DNA from: Sphingomonas pruni NBRC 15498
Lineage (GTDB): Bacteria; Pseudomonadota; Alphaproteobacteria; Sphingomonadales; Sphingomonadaceae
Direction of reading: 5' to 3'
Assembly (NCBI RefSeq): GCF_001598455.1
Contig: NZ_BCYZ01000022.1
Coordinates: 1 to 59,696, forward strand
Length of the DNA stretch: 59,696 bases
The number at the start of each line of letters is the position of its first letter. The first letter of the stretch is position 1. The notes below the pieces were generated by a model. That model ran no database searches. It was not told the DNA's origin and saw only the letters and a program-made list of their open reading frames with translations. The translations under genes and the position numbers were made by a program. Shown here in pieces: positions 28,373-35,972 of the stretch.

Positions 28373-29280
28373 GTGAACAGAATCGCCGACAGCCGGCGGC
28401 GTTGCGCCGACACCCAGGGATCCTCCAGCCCGACGACTTCGAGCAGCTTGAGGAATTGCGCGCGCGCCGCGCCGTCGTTCCAGGCGCGGTCTTTGGCGAC
28501 GATCGCCAGAAACGAATCGGCCGCGGCATCGCGCTCGCCGGCCGCCATCTGCGCATTGGCGAGGTCGAATCGGGCCTGCAGATTGTCGGGATCGGCCTCC
28601 GCCGCCGCGATCAGCGGCGCCAGGTCTTTGGCGGGCGGGGCCGAGCGGGCAAGATCGAGCGCGGCGCGGGCGCGATCGATCTCCGCACCCTTGGCGGCAT
28701 CTTCGGGCAGGGCAGTGAGCACAGCCTCGGCATCGTCCAGCCGGCCAAGCGAGACCAGCGCGCGGACGCGGCCCGACACGACTTCCGGATGATCGGGCGC
28801 GATATCCGCGATCTGCTCGAAATAGGATAAAGCGCGTTCCGCGTCGCCGTCGTGCAATATCTGCTCGGCGGCCGCGACCAGCGGCTCGATCTCGGCCTCC
28901 TGCTGCGCCTCGGCACTGTCGACCGGCAATTGGCGCAGCACCTGGTCCAGCATCGCCTTCAATTGCGATTCGGTCCGCGCGCTGGTCAGATCGGCGATCA
29001 ACTGGCCCTGGAACATCGCATAGACGGTCGGGATCGACTTGATCTGGAATTGCGCGGCGATGAACTGGTTCTTGTCGGTATCGACCTTGGCCAGCACCAC
29101 GCCCTTGTCGGCGTAATCGGCGGCGACCTTCTCCAGCACCGGCGTCAGTGCCTTGCACGGCCCGCACCATTCGGCCCAGAAATCGATGATCACCAGCTTG
29201 CTCATCGACGGCTCGACCACGTCGCGACGGAAGGCTTCGACGGCTTCCTTCTGGTCCGGGGTCATTCCTAGCGTAGCCAA
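28369..29280 (-). CDS. cnoX: CnoX/YbbN-type thioredoxin with TPR domain
   Basis: A 303-residue protein: a thioredoxin domain (about residues 10-115) with the active-site W-C-G-P-C at 38-42 and a cis-Pro in S-I-P-T, then a C-terminal TPR region (about 125-300). CnoX is a holdase that protects substrates under oxidative stress and passes them to GroEL or DnaK; the Caulobacter homologue keeps active redox cysteines, as does this one. It is upstream of and coupled to the LON-domain gene. Confidence 0.88.
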   Translation of the reverse strand: MATLGMTPDQKEAVEAFRRDVVEPSMSKLVIIDFWAEWCGPCKALTPVLEKVAADYADKGVVLAKVDTDKNQFIAAQFQIKSIPTVYAMFQGQLIADLTSARTESQLKAMLDQVLRQLPVDSAEAQQEAEIEPLVAAAEQILHDGDAERALSYFEQIADIAPDHPEVVSGRVRALVSLGRLDDAEAVLTALPEDAAKGAEIDRARAALDLARSAPPAKDLAPLIAAAEADPDNLQARFDLANAQMAAGERDAAADSFLAIVAKDRAWNDGAARAQFLKLLEVVGLEDPWVSAQRRRLSAILFT

Positions 29281-29437
29281 GTCTCTTCTCCGTCAGCGGC
29301 AAAGGCCCTTATGTGGGCGTCGCGGCGCCGAAGCCAAGGCTTTTTGGTTGATGCGCGACAGGGGGTTGCGGACCTGCGGGAGCGCTGCTAATGGCGCCCC
29401 TCCTTACCCGCCCGTGGCTTCACGGGCAGGCGCCAGA

Positions 29438-29512
29438 GCGGGCGTAGCTCAGGGGTAGAGCACAACCTTGCCAAGGTTGGGGTCGAGGGTTCGAATCCCT
29501 TCGCCCGCTCCA
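29438..29512 (+). tRNA. tRNA-Gly (anticodon GCC)
   Basis: A full 75-nt cloverleaf with encoded CCA: acceptor GCGGGCG/CGCCCGC, D arm GCTC/GAGC, anticodon arm CAACC/GGTTG with loop TTGCCAA, T arm with GGTTCGAATCC. Its 3' end from the T arm onward is repeated 166 bp downstream. Confidence 0.97.
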
Positions 29513-29819
29513 GTTTCGCAGCGATTTAGCTGCGCTAAATCGTGATCACGGAACTTCGACCGGCGCGGCATGTGGCGACCGACGGCGGGGCTTTGCCACG
29601 CCGGAACCCTCGAGTCTTTTTGATGGCGCTCCGCCCTGCCGGGCTACGCGCGTGGTTCGAATCCCTTCGCCCGCTCCAGTTTCGCAGCGATTTAGCTGCG
29701 CTAAATCGTGATTAGCGAAACTTCGGCCGGCGCCGCTTGCGGCGACCGACGGCACGGCTTTGCCGTGCCGGAACCCTTGAGTCCTTTGATGGCGCTCCGC
29801 CCTGGCGGGCTACGCGCGC
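29488..29819 (+). repeat. 166-bp tandem direct repeat starting within tRNA-Gly
   Basis: Two copies, 29488-29653 and 29654-29819. Each begins with the T-loop and acceptor 3' half plus CCA of tRNA-Gly, then CAGTTTCGCAGCGATTTAGC and a GC-rich segment ending GGGCTACGCGCG. The copies differ at scattered positions. The second tRNA fragment lacks the 5' half and cannot fold as tRNA. The stretch from 29513 to 29914 holds no gene; small open frames inside it follow the repeat. Confidence 0.9.
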
Positions 29820-29856
29820 TTCCGGCCTCACGCTCCTACACAAATTTCACGGACAC

Positions 29857-29898
29857 GAAAAAAGCCGCCGAAAAGCATCCGGCGGCTCCTTTCACTCA
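29857..29898 (-). terminator. Intrinsic terminator for the TAT-exported gene
   Basis: On the minus strand GCCGCCGG and its partner CGGCGGC enclose a short loop and run into TTTTTTCG, 20-55 bases behind the stop codon at 29915. Confidence 0.8.
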
Positions 29899-29914
29899 GC
29901 AACACCCGGTCGAG

Positions 29915-30367
29915 TCAGGCGGACACGAACTCCACCTTGCCATTGCCGCGCACGTGGCGGCCGAACGCGTCGCGCAACGCCTTGATGTCGGCGACGTGCG
30001 CGTCGCGACCCGCCAGCGCGGCGATGCCGCGATAGGTCGCCGGCATGTCGGGCACGATCGCCAGTTTGCCCGCGCGGGCATGGTCGTGGGCCAGTGCGCG
30101 CGCGCCGGCGTCGAAGCCGTTCTCGCCATGGAGCACCACGACCACGTCGAGGCCGGAGGAATTGCCTGGTGCGACGAAATAGCCGTCGATGATGCGGCCG
30201 CCGCGTAGCGCATAGCGGCCCTTGAATGTTTTGAGATTGCCGTCGATCGCTCCGGCGGCATGCGCAACCGGGGCCAGCGTCGGTGCGGCGATCCCCGCCG
30301 CGGCAGCAATGGCCATCCTGCTCATCGCACCACGGCGGCTAACCGTGCTGGTATGGGAAGCGGTCAT
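29915..30367 (-). CDS. TAT-exported protein resembling a truncated dienelactone hydrolase
   Basis: A 150-residue protein with a twin-arginine signal (S-R-R-G-A-M-S-R-M-A-I-A, then an alanine-rich core ending about residue 37). The mature part has D-V-V-V-V-L-H-G-E-N-G-F-D, like the first strand and oxyanion region of dienelactone hydrolases, and L-A-I-V-P-D-M after the next helix. It then ends: the catalytic Cys/Ser, Asp and His part of the fold is missing. It may be a degenerate or specialised remnant. AGGGGG before the ATG supports the start. Confidence 0.6.
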   Translation of the reverse strand: MTASHTSTVSRRGAMSRMAIAAAAGIAAPTLAPVAHAAGAIDGNLKTFKGRYALRGGRIIDGYFVAPGNSSGLDVVVVLHGENGFDAGARALAHDHARAGKLAIVPDMPATYRGIAALAGRDAHVADIKALRDAFGRHVRGNGKVEFVSA

Positions 30368-30924
30368 GTCGAAACCCCCTAATGTCCTATTTACCGACAG
30401 CCTAAGCTGGCATCGTCGCCAATACAACCAATATGAACATTTCTCGGCACGTCGTTTTCGATCAATAATTCGATACCCGAGCGCAGTAAGTGTCCCGGCG
30501 ATGGACATATGCACGGCCTTGGCGAACGACAGCTCAACTCCGTGAGGCGGGGATGAAGAAAAAAATCCCACCGCGCCAGCTTGTTAGTAGTTATGGGAAA
30601 AGTCCGATGCGATGTCGGAATCCTATCACGATATTGAAGACTTGAACGTATCTTCGCGGTCTCAATACCTGCGGCAGGAGCGAAGTCTGGCGTGAGTTGG
30701 ATGGTCGGGATGGATCGGTACTACCCAATCAGGCGGAAGTACAATAAGCTGTTAATCCTAATTTGGGGCTGGGGGCAGCGGTGAAGCAGGGGAGTTGCTT
30801 CCAGGCAATCGCATGGTTCGTCTGTCGCATGCATTGGGAGTGCGCCCTGATTTCGCGGTCGACTCGCCATAATCCGAAAGGTGATGAGCGCGCGCCATGA
30901 CGGCATGTTGAGGAGGGGAAGGTT
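30368..30924. other. 557-bp gene-free, AT-richer region
   Basis: No open frame with coding character is seen. Composition is less GC-rich than elsewhere. Near 30740 there is TACAATA...GTTAAT followed by ATTTGGGGCTGGGGG, which is similar to the sequence at 32071-32130 directly before the second beta-helix gene, so it may be a shared promoter or leader element. Confidence 0.45.
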
Positions 30925-31914
30925 ATGAGGGGTTTGAAGCGTTCGACACTTTTTGCCGCGATCATCGCGGCGTGCGCCACGCTGTGGAGCGCGCCAGCCG
31001 CGGCACAGGCCACGCGCACCTGGATTTCGGGCGTGGGCGACGATGCGAATCCGTGCAGCCGCACCGCGCCATGCAAGACCTTCGCCGGCGCGATCTCCAA
31101 GACGGCGGCGGGCGGCGAGATCAACTGTCTCGATCCTGGCGGCTTCGGAGCGTTGACGATCACCAAATCGATCTCGCTGATCTGCGACAATACGCAATCC
31201 GGCGTACTGGTGGCCGCGACCAACGCGTTCATCATCAATTCGACCACCGCCGTCGTGACGATCAGCGGATTCGATTTCGAGGGCCTGGGCCAGACCGGTG
31301 TAGCGGGGGTTAACGGCATCTACATTCTCGACGCGGCGGCCGTCCATATCCGCAACTCGAGGATTCGCGGTTTCCGCAACGGCTACGGCATCAACTTTCA
31401 ACCGCAGAATTCCGATAGCCAGTTGTTTGTCGACAACGTGACGATCAGCGAGAGCGGGGGCAGCGCGACGCCCACGGCCTCGGGCGGCATCAACATCAGT
31501 CCGGCGGCCGGAAGGATCGGCAATGCCACGATCACCAATAGTCAAATCGTCAACAACACCAATGTCGGGATCCGCATGGATACTAGCGGTATCGTCGGAT
31601 CGGCGATCAGTGCCACTATCGACCACGTGACGCTGTCGAACAACGGCGTGGGCATATTGGCCAAGGCGCCCAACGGCACCGGTACGGCCAAGGTCATGCT
31701 GACGAATTCAGTGGTGGCGCTCAACACCGGCCAGGGGTTGATCGTCAACGGCACCCCGGCCTCGGCCAATGCCCGGGTCGGCGGTACGACGATCACCGGC
31801 AACGGCACCGGCCTGCTCGTCCTCGGCACCGCGCAAGCGCTGAGCTATGGCGACAACCGGCTCGATGGCAACACCACCGACGGCGCATTTTCCGGGACGA
31901 TCGCGCGGCATTGA
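30925..31914 (+). CDS. Secreted right-handed beta-helix protein, copy 1
   Basis: A 329-residue protein with signal peptide (about 1-27, ending A-A-A-Q). The next 65 residues form a conserved module with G-V-G-D-D, N-P-C-S-R-T-A-P-C-K-T-F and C-L-D-P-G-G-F-G, whose four cysteines probably pair. The rest is a Ser/Thr/Asn/Gly-rich parallel beta-helix with repeating N-N/N-G turns, ending G-D-N-R-L-D-G-N-T. Such proteins bind or cut polysaccharides, but no catalytic site is recognisable. The next gene is a paralogue. GAGGAGGGG precedes the ATG. Confidence 0.75.
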   Translation: MRGLKRSTLFAAIIAACATLWSAPAAAQATRTWISGVGDDANPCSRTAPCKTFAGAISKTAAGGEINCLDPGGFGALTITKSISLICDNTQSGVLVAATNAFIINSTTAVVTISGFDFEGLGQTGVAGVNGIYILDAAAVHIRNSRIRGFRNGYGINFQPQNSDSQLFVDNVTISESGGSATPTASGGINISPAAGRIGNATITNSQIVNNTNVGIRMDTSGIVGSAISATIDHVTLSNNGVGILAKAPNGTGTAKVMLTNSVVALNTGQGLIVNGTPASANARVGGTTITGNGTGLLVLGTAQALSYGDNRLDGNTTDGAFSGTIARH

Positions 31915-31937
31915 TCGTAAAGTCATGTGTCTGACCC

Positions 31938-31985
31938 ATAAGGGGTTTCGATCGGCAACGGTCGGAACCCCTTATACTTTTGGGA
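31938..31985 (+). terminator. Hairpin after beta-helix copy 1
   Basis: ATAAGGGGTTtCG pairs with CGgAACCCCTTAT and is followed by ACTTTTGGG, 24 bases after the stop. The T tract is short. Confidence 0.6.
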
Positions 31986-32134
31986 ACGACCAAATTGAGT
32001 AAGACCAACGCTGATCGATTTCTTCGCTGTTCGAGCCGTCCGGAATCCGGACTGTTCCTTTGCACAAAACTACAATAGAATATTAATTATGATGATGGGC
32101 TAGCGTGCCCGTCAATTGGGATTGGGGGGGCATA

Positions 32135-33103
32135 ATGTCGCACATTACCAATCGGTTGATGATGTTGCTTGGCGCACTATTCGTGGCGTCGATTCTCTAT
32201 GCTTCGCCGGCCGCGGCACAGGCGACGCGTACTTGGATTTCGGGAGTCGGCGACGACGTCAATCCGTGCAGCCGCACTGCGCCGTGCAAGACCTTTGCCG
32301 GCGCCATTTCGAAGACGGCGGCCGGGGGCGAGATCGACTGCCTCGATCCGGGTGGTTTCGGCACGGTGACAATCACCAAATCGATCACGCTCGATTGCCG
32401 GGAGACGGAAGGCAGCATCCTGGCGTCGGGCACGAGCGGCATCAACGTCAATGGCGCCAATATCGTGGTGGTCCTGCGCGGCCTGAGCATCAACGGCGCG
32501 GGCACAACCCCAGGCACATACGGAATTCACGTTTTTCAGGCGCAGAGCGTGACTGTCGAAGATTCGTACATCTTCGGATTCGGCTCAGGCGCAGGGCGCG
32601 GGATCAGCGTCGACACGACCTCCTCGAACGTCCAGCTCTTCGTCAACAATACGACGATCAACAACAATACCGGCGGCGGCATCGTCCTCCAGCCGTCTGC
32701 CGGCTTCTCGGCGGGCGCGGACCTCAACAATGTCCGTCTGCTCGGCAACGGCGTCGCCGGCCTCGCTTTGTCGACGGCAAGTGGCGCAACTGCGCTTTCG
32801 GCCACAATGACCAATAGCCAGATCGCGGGTGGCGGCGTCGCGGGCGCGAGCGGCATCGTGGCCAAGGCACCTACCGGGACCGCCACGATCGTTATCAAGT
32901 CCTCGTCCATCTCCGGGAACCCCGTTTATGGCATCAATTCGAATGGCGCCGGTGCGGCGGTTCGGGTCGGCGATACCGCGATCACCAACAATGGCACGGC
33001 GCTCAATGCGGTAAATAGCGCGAAGCTAGAAAGCTTCGGTGACAATGACGTAACGGGCAACACCAGCCCCGGTGCATTCACCGGAACGATCTCGCACAGC
33101 TGA
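32135..33103 (+). CDS. Secreted right-handed beta-helix protein, copy 2
   Basis: A 322-residue paralogue of the preceding gene. The signal peptide (about 1-29) is different, but the following module (A-T-R-T-W-I-S-G-V-G-D-D through C-L-D-P-G-G-F-G) is nearly identical in protein and very close in DNA, while the beta-helix body has diverged. It ends with F-G-D-N-D-V-T-G-N-T, matching the end of copy 1. The ATG directly follows a run of G. It converges on virB11 with 84 bp between stop codons. Confidence 0.75.
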   Translation: MSHITNRLMMLLGALFVASILYASPAAAQATRTWISGVGDDVNPCSRTAPCKTFAGAISKTAAGGEIDCLDPGGFGTVTITKSITLDCRETEGSILASGTSGINVNGANIVVVLRGLSINGAGTTPGTYGIHVFQAQSVTVEDSYIFGFGSGAGRGISVDTTSSNVQLFVNNTTINNNTGGGIVLQPSAGFSAGADLNNVRLLGNGVAGLALSTASGATALSATMTNSQIAGGGVAGASGIVAKAPTGTATIVIKSSSISGNPVYGINSNGAGAAVRVGDTAITNNGTALNAVNSAKLESFGDNDVTGNTSPGAFTGTISHS

Positions 33104-33125
33104 TCGCTACCGCGACGGGACGGAA

Positions 33126-33166
33126 AAGGGAGGCCTCGCCGTAACTGGCGGGGCCTCTTCATTTTC
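33126..33166. terminator. Bidirectional terminator between beta-helix copy 2 and virB11
   Basis: GAGGCCTCGCC pairs with GGCGGGGCCTC. The plus strand continues TTCATTTT and the minus strand CCCTTTTCC, so it can serve both convergent genes. Confidence 0.75.
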
Positions 33167-33187
33167 GCCGGCGCTGGTCAGCGGAGC

Positions 33188-34126
33188 TCAACGCGCCAAG
33201 ACGACCTCGGCGACGTGCCTGCGGCCGCCGGTCCGTGCCAGCTGGACGAATATGTCGACGGTGCTGCGAACATAATGATGCACGTCCTCGCGCCCCAGCC
33301 GGGTGCCGGTCTGCAACACCAGCAAGGCGATCTGCTCGATCGCACGCTCCGCGCTGTCGGCATGGACAGTGGTCATCGATCCGGGATGGCCGGTATTGAC
33401 CGCACGAAGGAAGGTGTACGCCTCTGGACCGCGCAATTCGCCGACGATGATCCGGTCGGGGCGCATGCGCAGCGACGCGGCGAGCAAGCTGTCGGCGGTG
33501 ACTTGCGCTTCCCCGAGCGCGCTGCGCGCCGCGAGCAGCCCCACCGCATTGGCGTGCCCCAGATGGAGTTCGGGCGTATCCTCGATCAGGATCAGCCGTT
33601 CGTGCGGCGGAATCTCGCGGATCAGCGCGTTTAGGAACGTCGTCTTGCCAGTCGAGGTGCCGCCCGACACCAGGATGTTCTTGCGCGCCTTGACCGCGGT
33701 GGCGAGCATCCCGGCCACATCGCCGGCGTCGAGCATCCGCGACAATTCCACGTCGATCGGCGCGCGCTCGCCGACCTCGCCGCGCCTGGTATCGGCGAAG
33801 GATCCCGCGGCGACATAATCCGACAGGCTGAGGTCGGGAGAGACGTGCTTGCGGATCGCCAGCGCCAGATCGCCGCGTGTCGCCGGCGGTGCGACGACCT
33901 GGACGCGCGCGCCGTCGGGCAAGGTCGCCGACAGCAACGGATGCTCGCGGCTGATCCCCTGATGCGACAGCGCCGCGATCTGGCGTGACAGCCGATCAAG
34001 CGTCGCGCGGTCGAGCGCCGGGGCGTCGTGCCGCTCGGTCGCCCCGCCCAATGTTTCGACCCAGATCTCGCCCGGCCGGTTGACATAGATGTCGGTGACG
34101 TCGTCGCGCGCCAGCATCCCGCCCAA
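33188..34126 (-). CDS. virB11: Type IV secretion ATPase VirB11
   Basis: A hexameric ATPase that powers pilus assembly and substrate transfer at the inner membrane. Counting from TTG 34126 it has Walker A G-G-T-S-T-G-K-T at 155-162, the Asp box I-E-D-T near 181, Walker B near 224-230 and the His box G-H-P-G-S-M-T-T-V-H-A near 247. The conserved N-terminal segment S-D-P-V-Y-L-K-S-Y-L-A-P-L continues in frame up to 34171, but no ATG, GTG or TTG exists there; the frame reaches an ATA that overlaps the virB10 stop as ATAG. The real start may be that ATA, or the protein is shortened by about 15 residues. Confidence 0.9.
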   Translation of the reverse strand: MGGMLARDDVTDIYVNRPGEIWVETLGGATERHDAPALDRATLDRLSRQIAALSHQGISREHPLLSATLPDGARVQVVAPPATRGDLALAIRKHVSPDLSLSDYVAAGSFADTRRGEVGERAPIDVELSRMLDAGDVAGMLATAVKARKNILVSGGTSTGKTTFLNALIREIPPHERLILIEDTPELHLGHANAVGLLAARSALGEAQVTADSLLAASLRMRPDRIIVGELRGPEAYTFLRAVNTGHPGSMTTVHADSAERAIEQIALLVLQTGTRLGREDVHHYVRSTVDIFVQLARTGGRRHVAEVVLAR

Positions 34127-34167
34127 CGGGGCGAGATAGCTCTTCAGATAGACGGGATCGCTGGCGG

Positions 34168-35286
34168 CTATCGCTTGGTCTCCACGGCGGTGAAATCCAG
34201 GTCCTTGGCGACGAACACGCTGACCGAGACGCCCTGCTTCACGCGCAAGGTGCGCTGGAATTGCTGGCTGTCGCTCAACGACGATCCGGTCGAGCCGCCC
34301 GCCGAATTGGGCAAGGCGAGCAGCACGCTGGAATTGTTGCCGGCGATCCGCGAGGTCGCGACCCCGACGCCGAGGTTGAGCGTCGATTGCAGCAGCGCGC
34401 TGCCGAACCGCTCGAGGAAGTGGCTGTTGACCTTGCCCTTGATGCCGACCCGGCCGAGCGGATCGGCCGAGGGCGAAGCAAGCTCGATCGTTGCGCCATC
34501 CGGACGTACCAGGCGCTGCCAGATCACCAAGGCGCGATTCTGCCCCGGCTGCAGGTCGGCCTTATAGTCGCCGATCAGCCGGCTGCCGCGCGGGATCAGC
34601 ACCTTGCTGCCGTCGAAACCACGGACGTCGCGCGTCACCAGCGCGCGCGCCGGACCGGGACGCGTCGAATCGAGCGCGGTTTCCAGGACCGCCGGGATCA
34701 GCGTGCCTTGCGGCACCGTAGTCGCGCGGTTGCGCAGGACCGACGCACGCGCACGGCCGCCCAGCGTGGCGCCCCCGCTACCGGGATTGGCCGTCGCGAC
34801 GGCGCCGGCGCCGCCTTCTCCCGCTGGCCCGCTGGGTGCGACCGCCTCGCCGGTCGTGGTGTCGAGCACGAGCACCGGATCGGCAGAGGCGCGCGGCGGC
34901 GGCGCCTGTGGCGCGACCGGCTGCGGCTGCGGCGGCGCAGGGACATAGACGACGCGCGGCTGTGGCGGCGGAGGGGGCGGCGGCGGTGGAGGGGGCGGCG
35001 GCGGGATCACCGTCGGTACCGGCTCGGGCACCGGCGGGACGTAGAGCGGTGGCGGCTCGGCGCCGCCGCGCAGATCGGCGGTGCGCACGCGCGTGGCCGG
35101 CGCCGACAATTGCCGGCGGCGCGCGTCGAGGATCAGGAACAGGATCAGCCCCGCGACGACGATGCCCGCCGCGATCACCCAATTGGGCAGCCCGCCGCCG
35201 GGCCGCGCGACGACCGGCCGCGCACTCGGCTCGACATCGGCTGGCGGCGGCAGCGTGGCGCGCGGATCGCTTCCCGCGACCGCCAT
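34168..35286 (-). CDS. virB10: Type IV secretion core protein VirB10
   Basis: A 372-residue TrbI-family protein that spans from inner to outer membrane. It has a short cytoplasmic tail, one membrane helix (about 34-54), a proline-rich periplasmic linker containing fourteen consecutive prolines (about 95-108), and the C-terminal beta-barrel domain with I-P-A-V-L-E-T-A-L-D-S, D-G-S-K-V-L-I-P-R-G-S-R-L-I-G and the Q-R-T-L-R-V-K-Q-G end. The ATG shares a base with the virB9 stop (TGATG). Confidence 0.95.
   Translation of the reverse strand: MAVAGSDPRATLPPPADVEPSARPVVARPGGGLPNWVIAAGIVVAGLILFLILDARRRQLSAPATRVRTADLRGGAEPPPLYVPPVPEPVPTVIPPPPPPPPPPPPPPQPRVVYVPAPPQPQPVAPQAPPPRASADPVLVLDTTTGEAVAPSGPAGEGGAGAVATANPGSGGATLGGRARASVLRNRATTVPQGTLIPAVLETALDSTRPGPARALVTRDVRGFDGSKVLIPRGSRLIGDYKADLQPGQNRALVIWQRLVRPDGATIELASPSADPLGRVGIKGKVNSHFLERFGSALLQSTLNLGVGVATSRIAGNNSSVLLALPNSAGGSTGSSLSDSQQFQRTLRVKQGVSVSVFVAKDLDFTAVETKR
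34955..35025. repeat. Triplet-rich tract coding the poly-proline linker of virB10
   Basis: A run of GGC/GGA/GGG triplets on the plus strand, reading as proline codons on the minus strand. It is prone to slippage in triplet steps and contains several G runs that could form a quadruplex. Confidence 0.7.
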
Positions 35287-35972
35287 CAGCGCGCCACCTG
35301 CGGCACGCGCGTCGCGCTCGCCATCTTCTTGTCGAGCCGGAAAACGAGCTTGTTGTTGATGCTGTCCAGCACATAGCGCCCGTCGCGCATCGCGCCGTCG
35401 GCCAGCGTCTCCTTGCCGTCGCGGTCGATCACGAACACGGCCGGTAGGGTCTGGCTGTCGCGCCACAGGATAAAGGTCTTTGATCCGTCGTCCGAAATCG
35501 CCTCGGGCCGCACGTCGTTCGACCCGGCGAGCTTGTAGCGGCCGGGCTCGACCGGCGCCGGCCCGGTATCGGCAGGCGCCGGTGGCGGCGGGTAGCGGAA
35601 GCGGACGATGAACGGCGCGCTGCCGGCGCTGCCCGGCGACAGCTCGAACACATAGCTGCGCGCGTCGGTCACCACGGTCATGTTGGTGGTGACACCTTGC
35701 AATGGCTTGAGAAACAGGCGGTCGCCGCGCTTGTTGGGCGTGACTTGCCACGCACCGCTATCGCCGACCGCGACATTCTCGATCCGCTCATCGGGGGCGA
35801 ATTCGACCGTCAATTCATACCCGCCCGGTACCTGCAGCGAGACGACCTGGTCGGCATCGTACATCACCGTCTGGATGCGCGGATCGCCGGTGCCGGGTTG
35901 CGGCCGCACCTGCGCTTGCGCCGGTAAAGCGACAAACGCTGCGGCCAGGATCAGGGCGAAGATGCGCCTCAA
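35286..35972 (-). CDS. virB9: Type IV secretion outer-core protein VirB9
   Basis: A 228-residue VirB9/TrbG/CagX protein with signal peptide (about 1-20). The N-terminal domain has the D-P-R-I-Q-T-V-M-Y-D-A-D-Q-V segment, and the C-terminal domain the Y-K-L-A-G...P-E-A-I-S-D-D-G-S-K-T-F and V-F-V-I-D-R-D-G-K-E pattern. It forms the outer-membrane ring with VirB10. Overlaps virB8 by ATGA and virB10 by TGATG. No separate virB7 lipoprotein gene is next to it. Confidence 0.94.
   Translation of the reverse strand: MRRIFALILAAAFVALPAQAQVRPQPGTGDPRIQTVMYDADQVVSLQVPGGYELTVEFAPDERIENVAVGDSGAWQVTPNKRGDRLFLKPLQGVTTNMTVVTDARSYVFELSPGSAGSAPFIVRFRYPPPPAPADTGPAPVEPGRYKLAGSNDVRPEAISDDGSKTFILWRDSQTLPAVFVIDRDGKETLADGAMRDGRYVLDSINNKLVFRLDKKMASATRVPQVAR

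Noticed and set aside
29546..29755. Small open frame inside the tandem repeat behind tRNA-Gly
   Set aside because: Its sequence simply follows the repeat, with no ribosome site and no recognisable protein feature.
29438..29819. Prophage or integrative island at tRNA-Gly
   Set aside because: The tRNA 3' end is duplicated, but only 166 bp separate the copies and no integrase, recombinase or phage gene is present.
30925..33103. CRISPR-like periodicity
   Set aside because: The repetition is at the protein level (beta-helix rungs) and between two paralogues; there are no identical short repeats with unique spacers.
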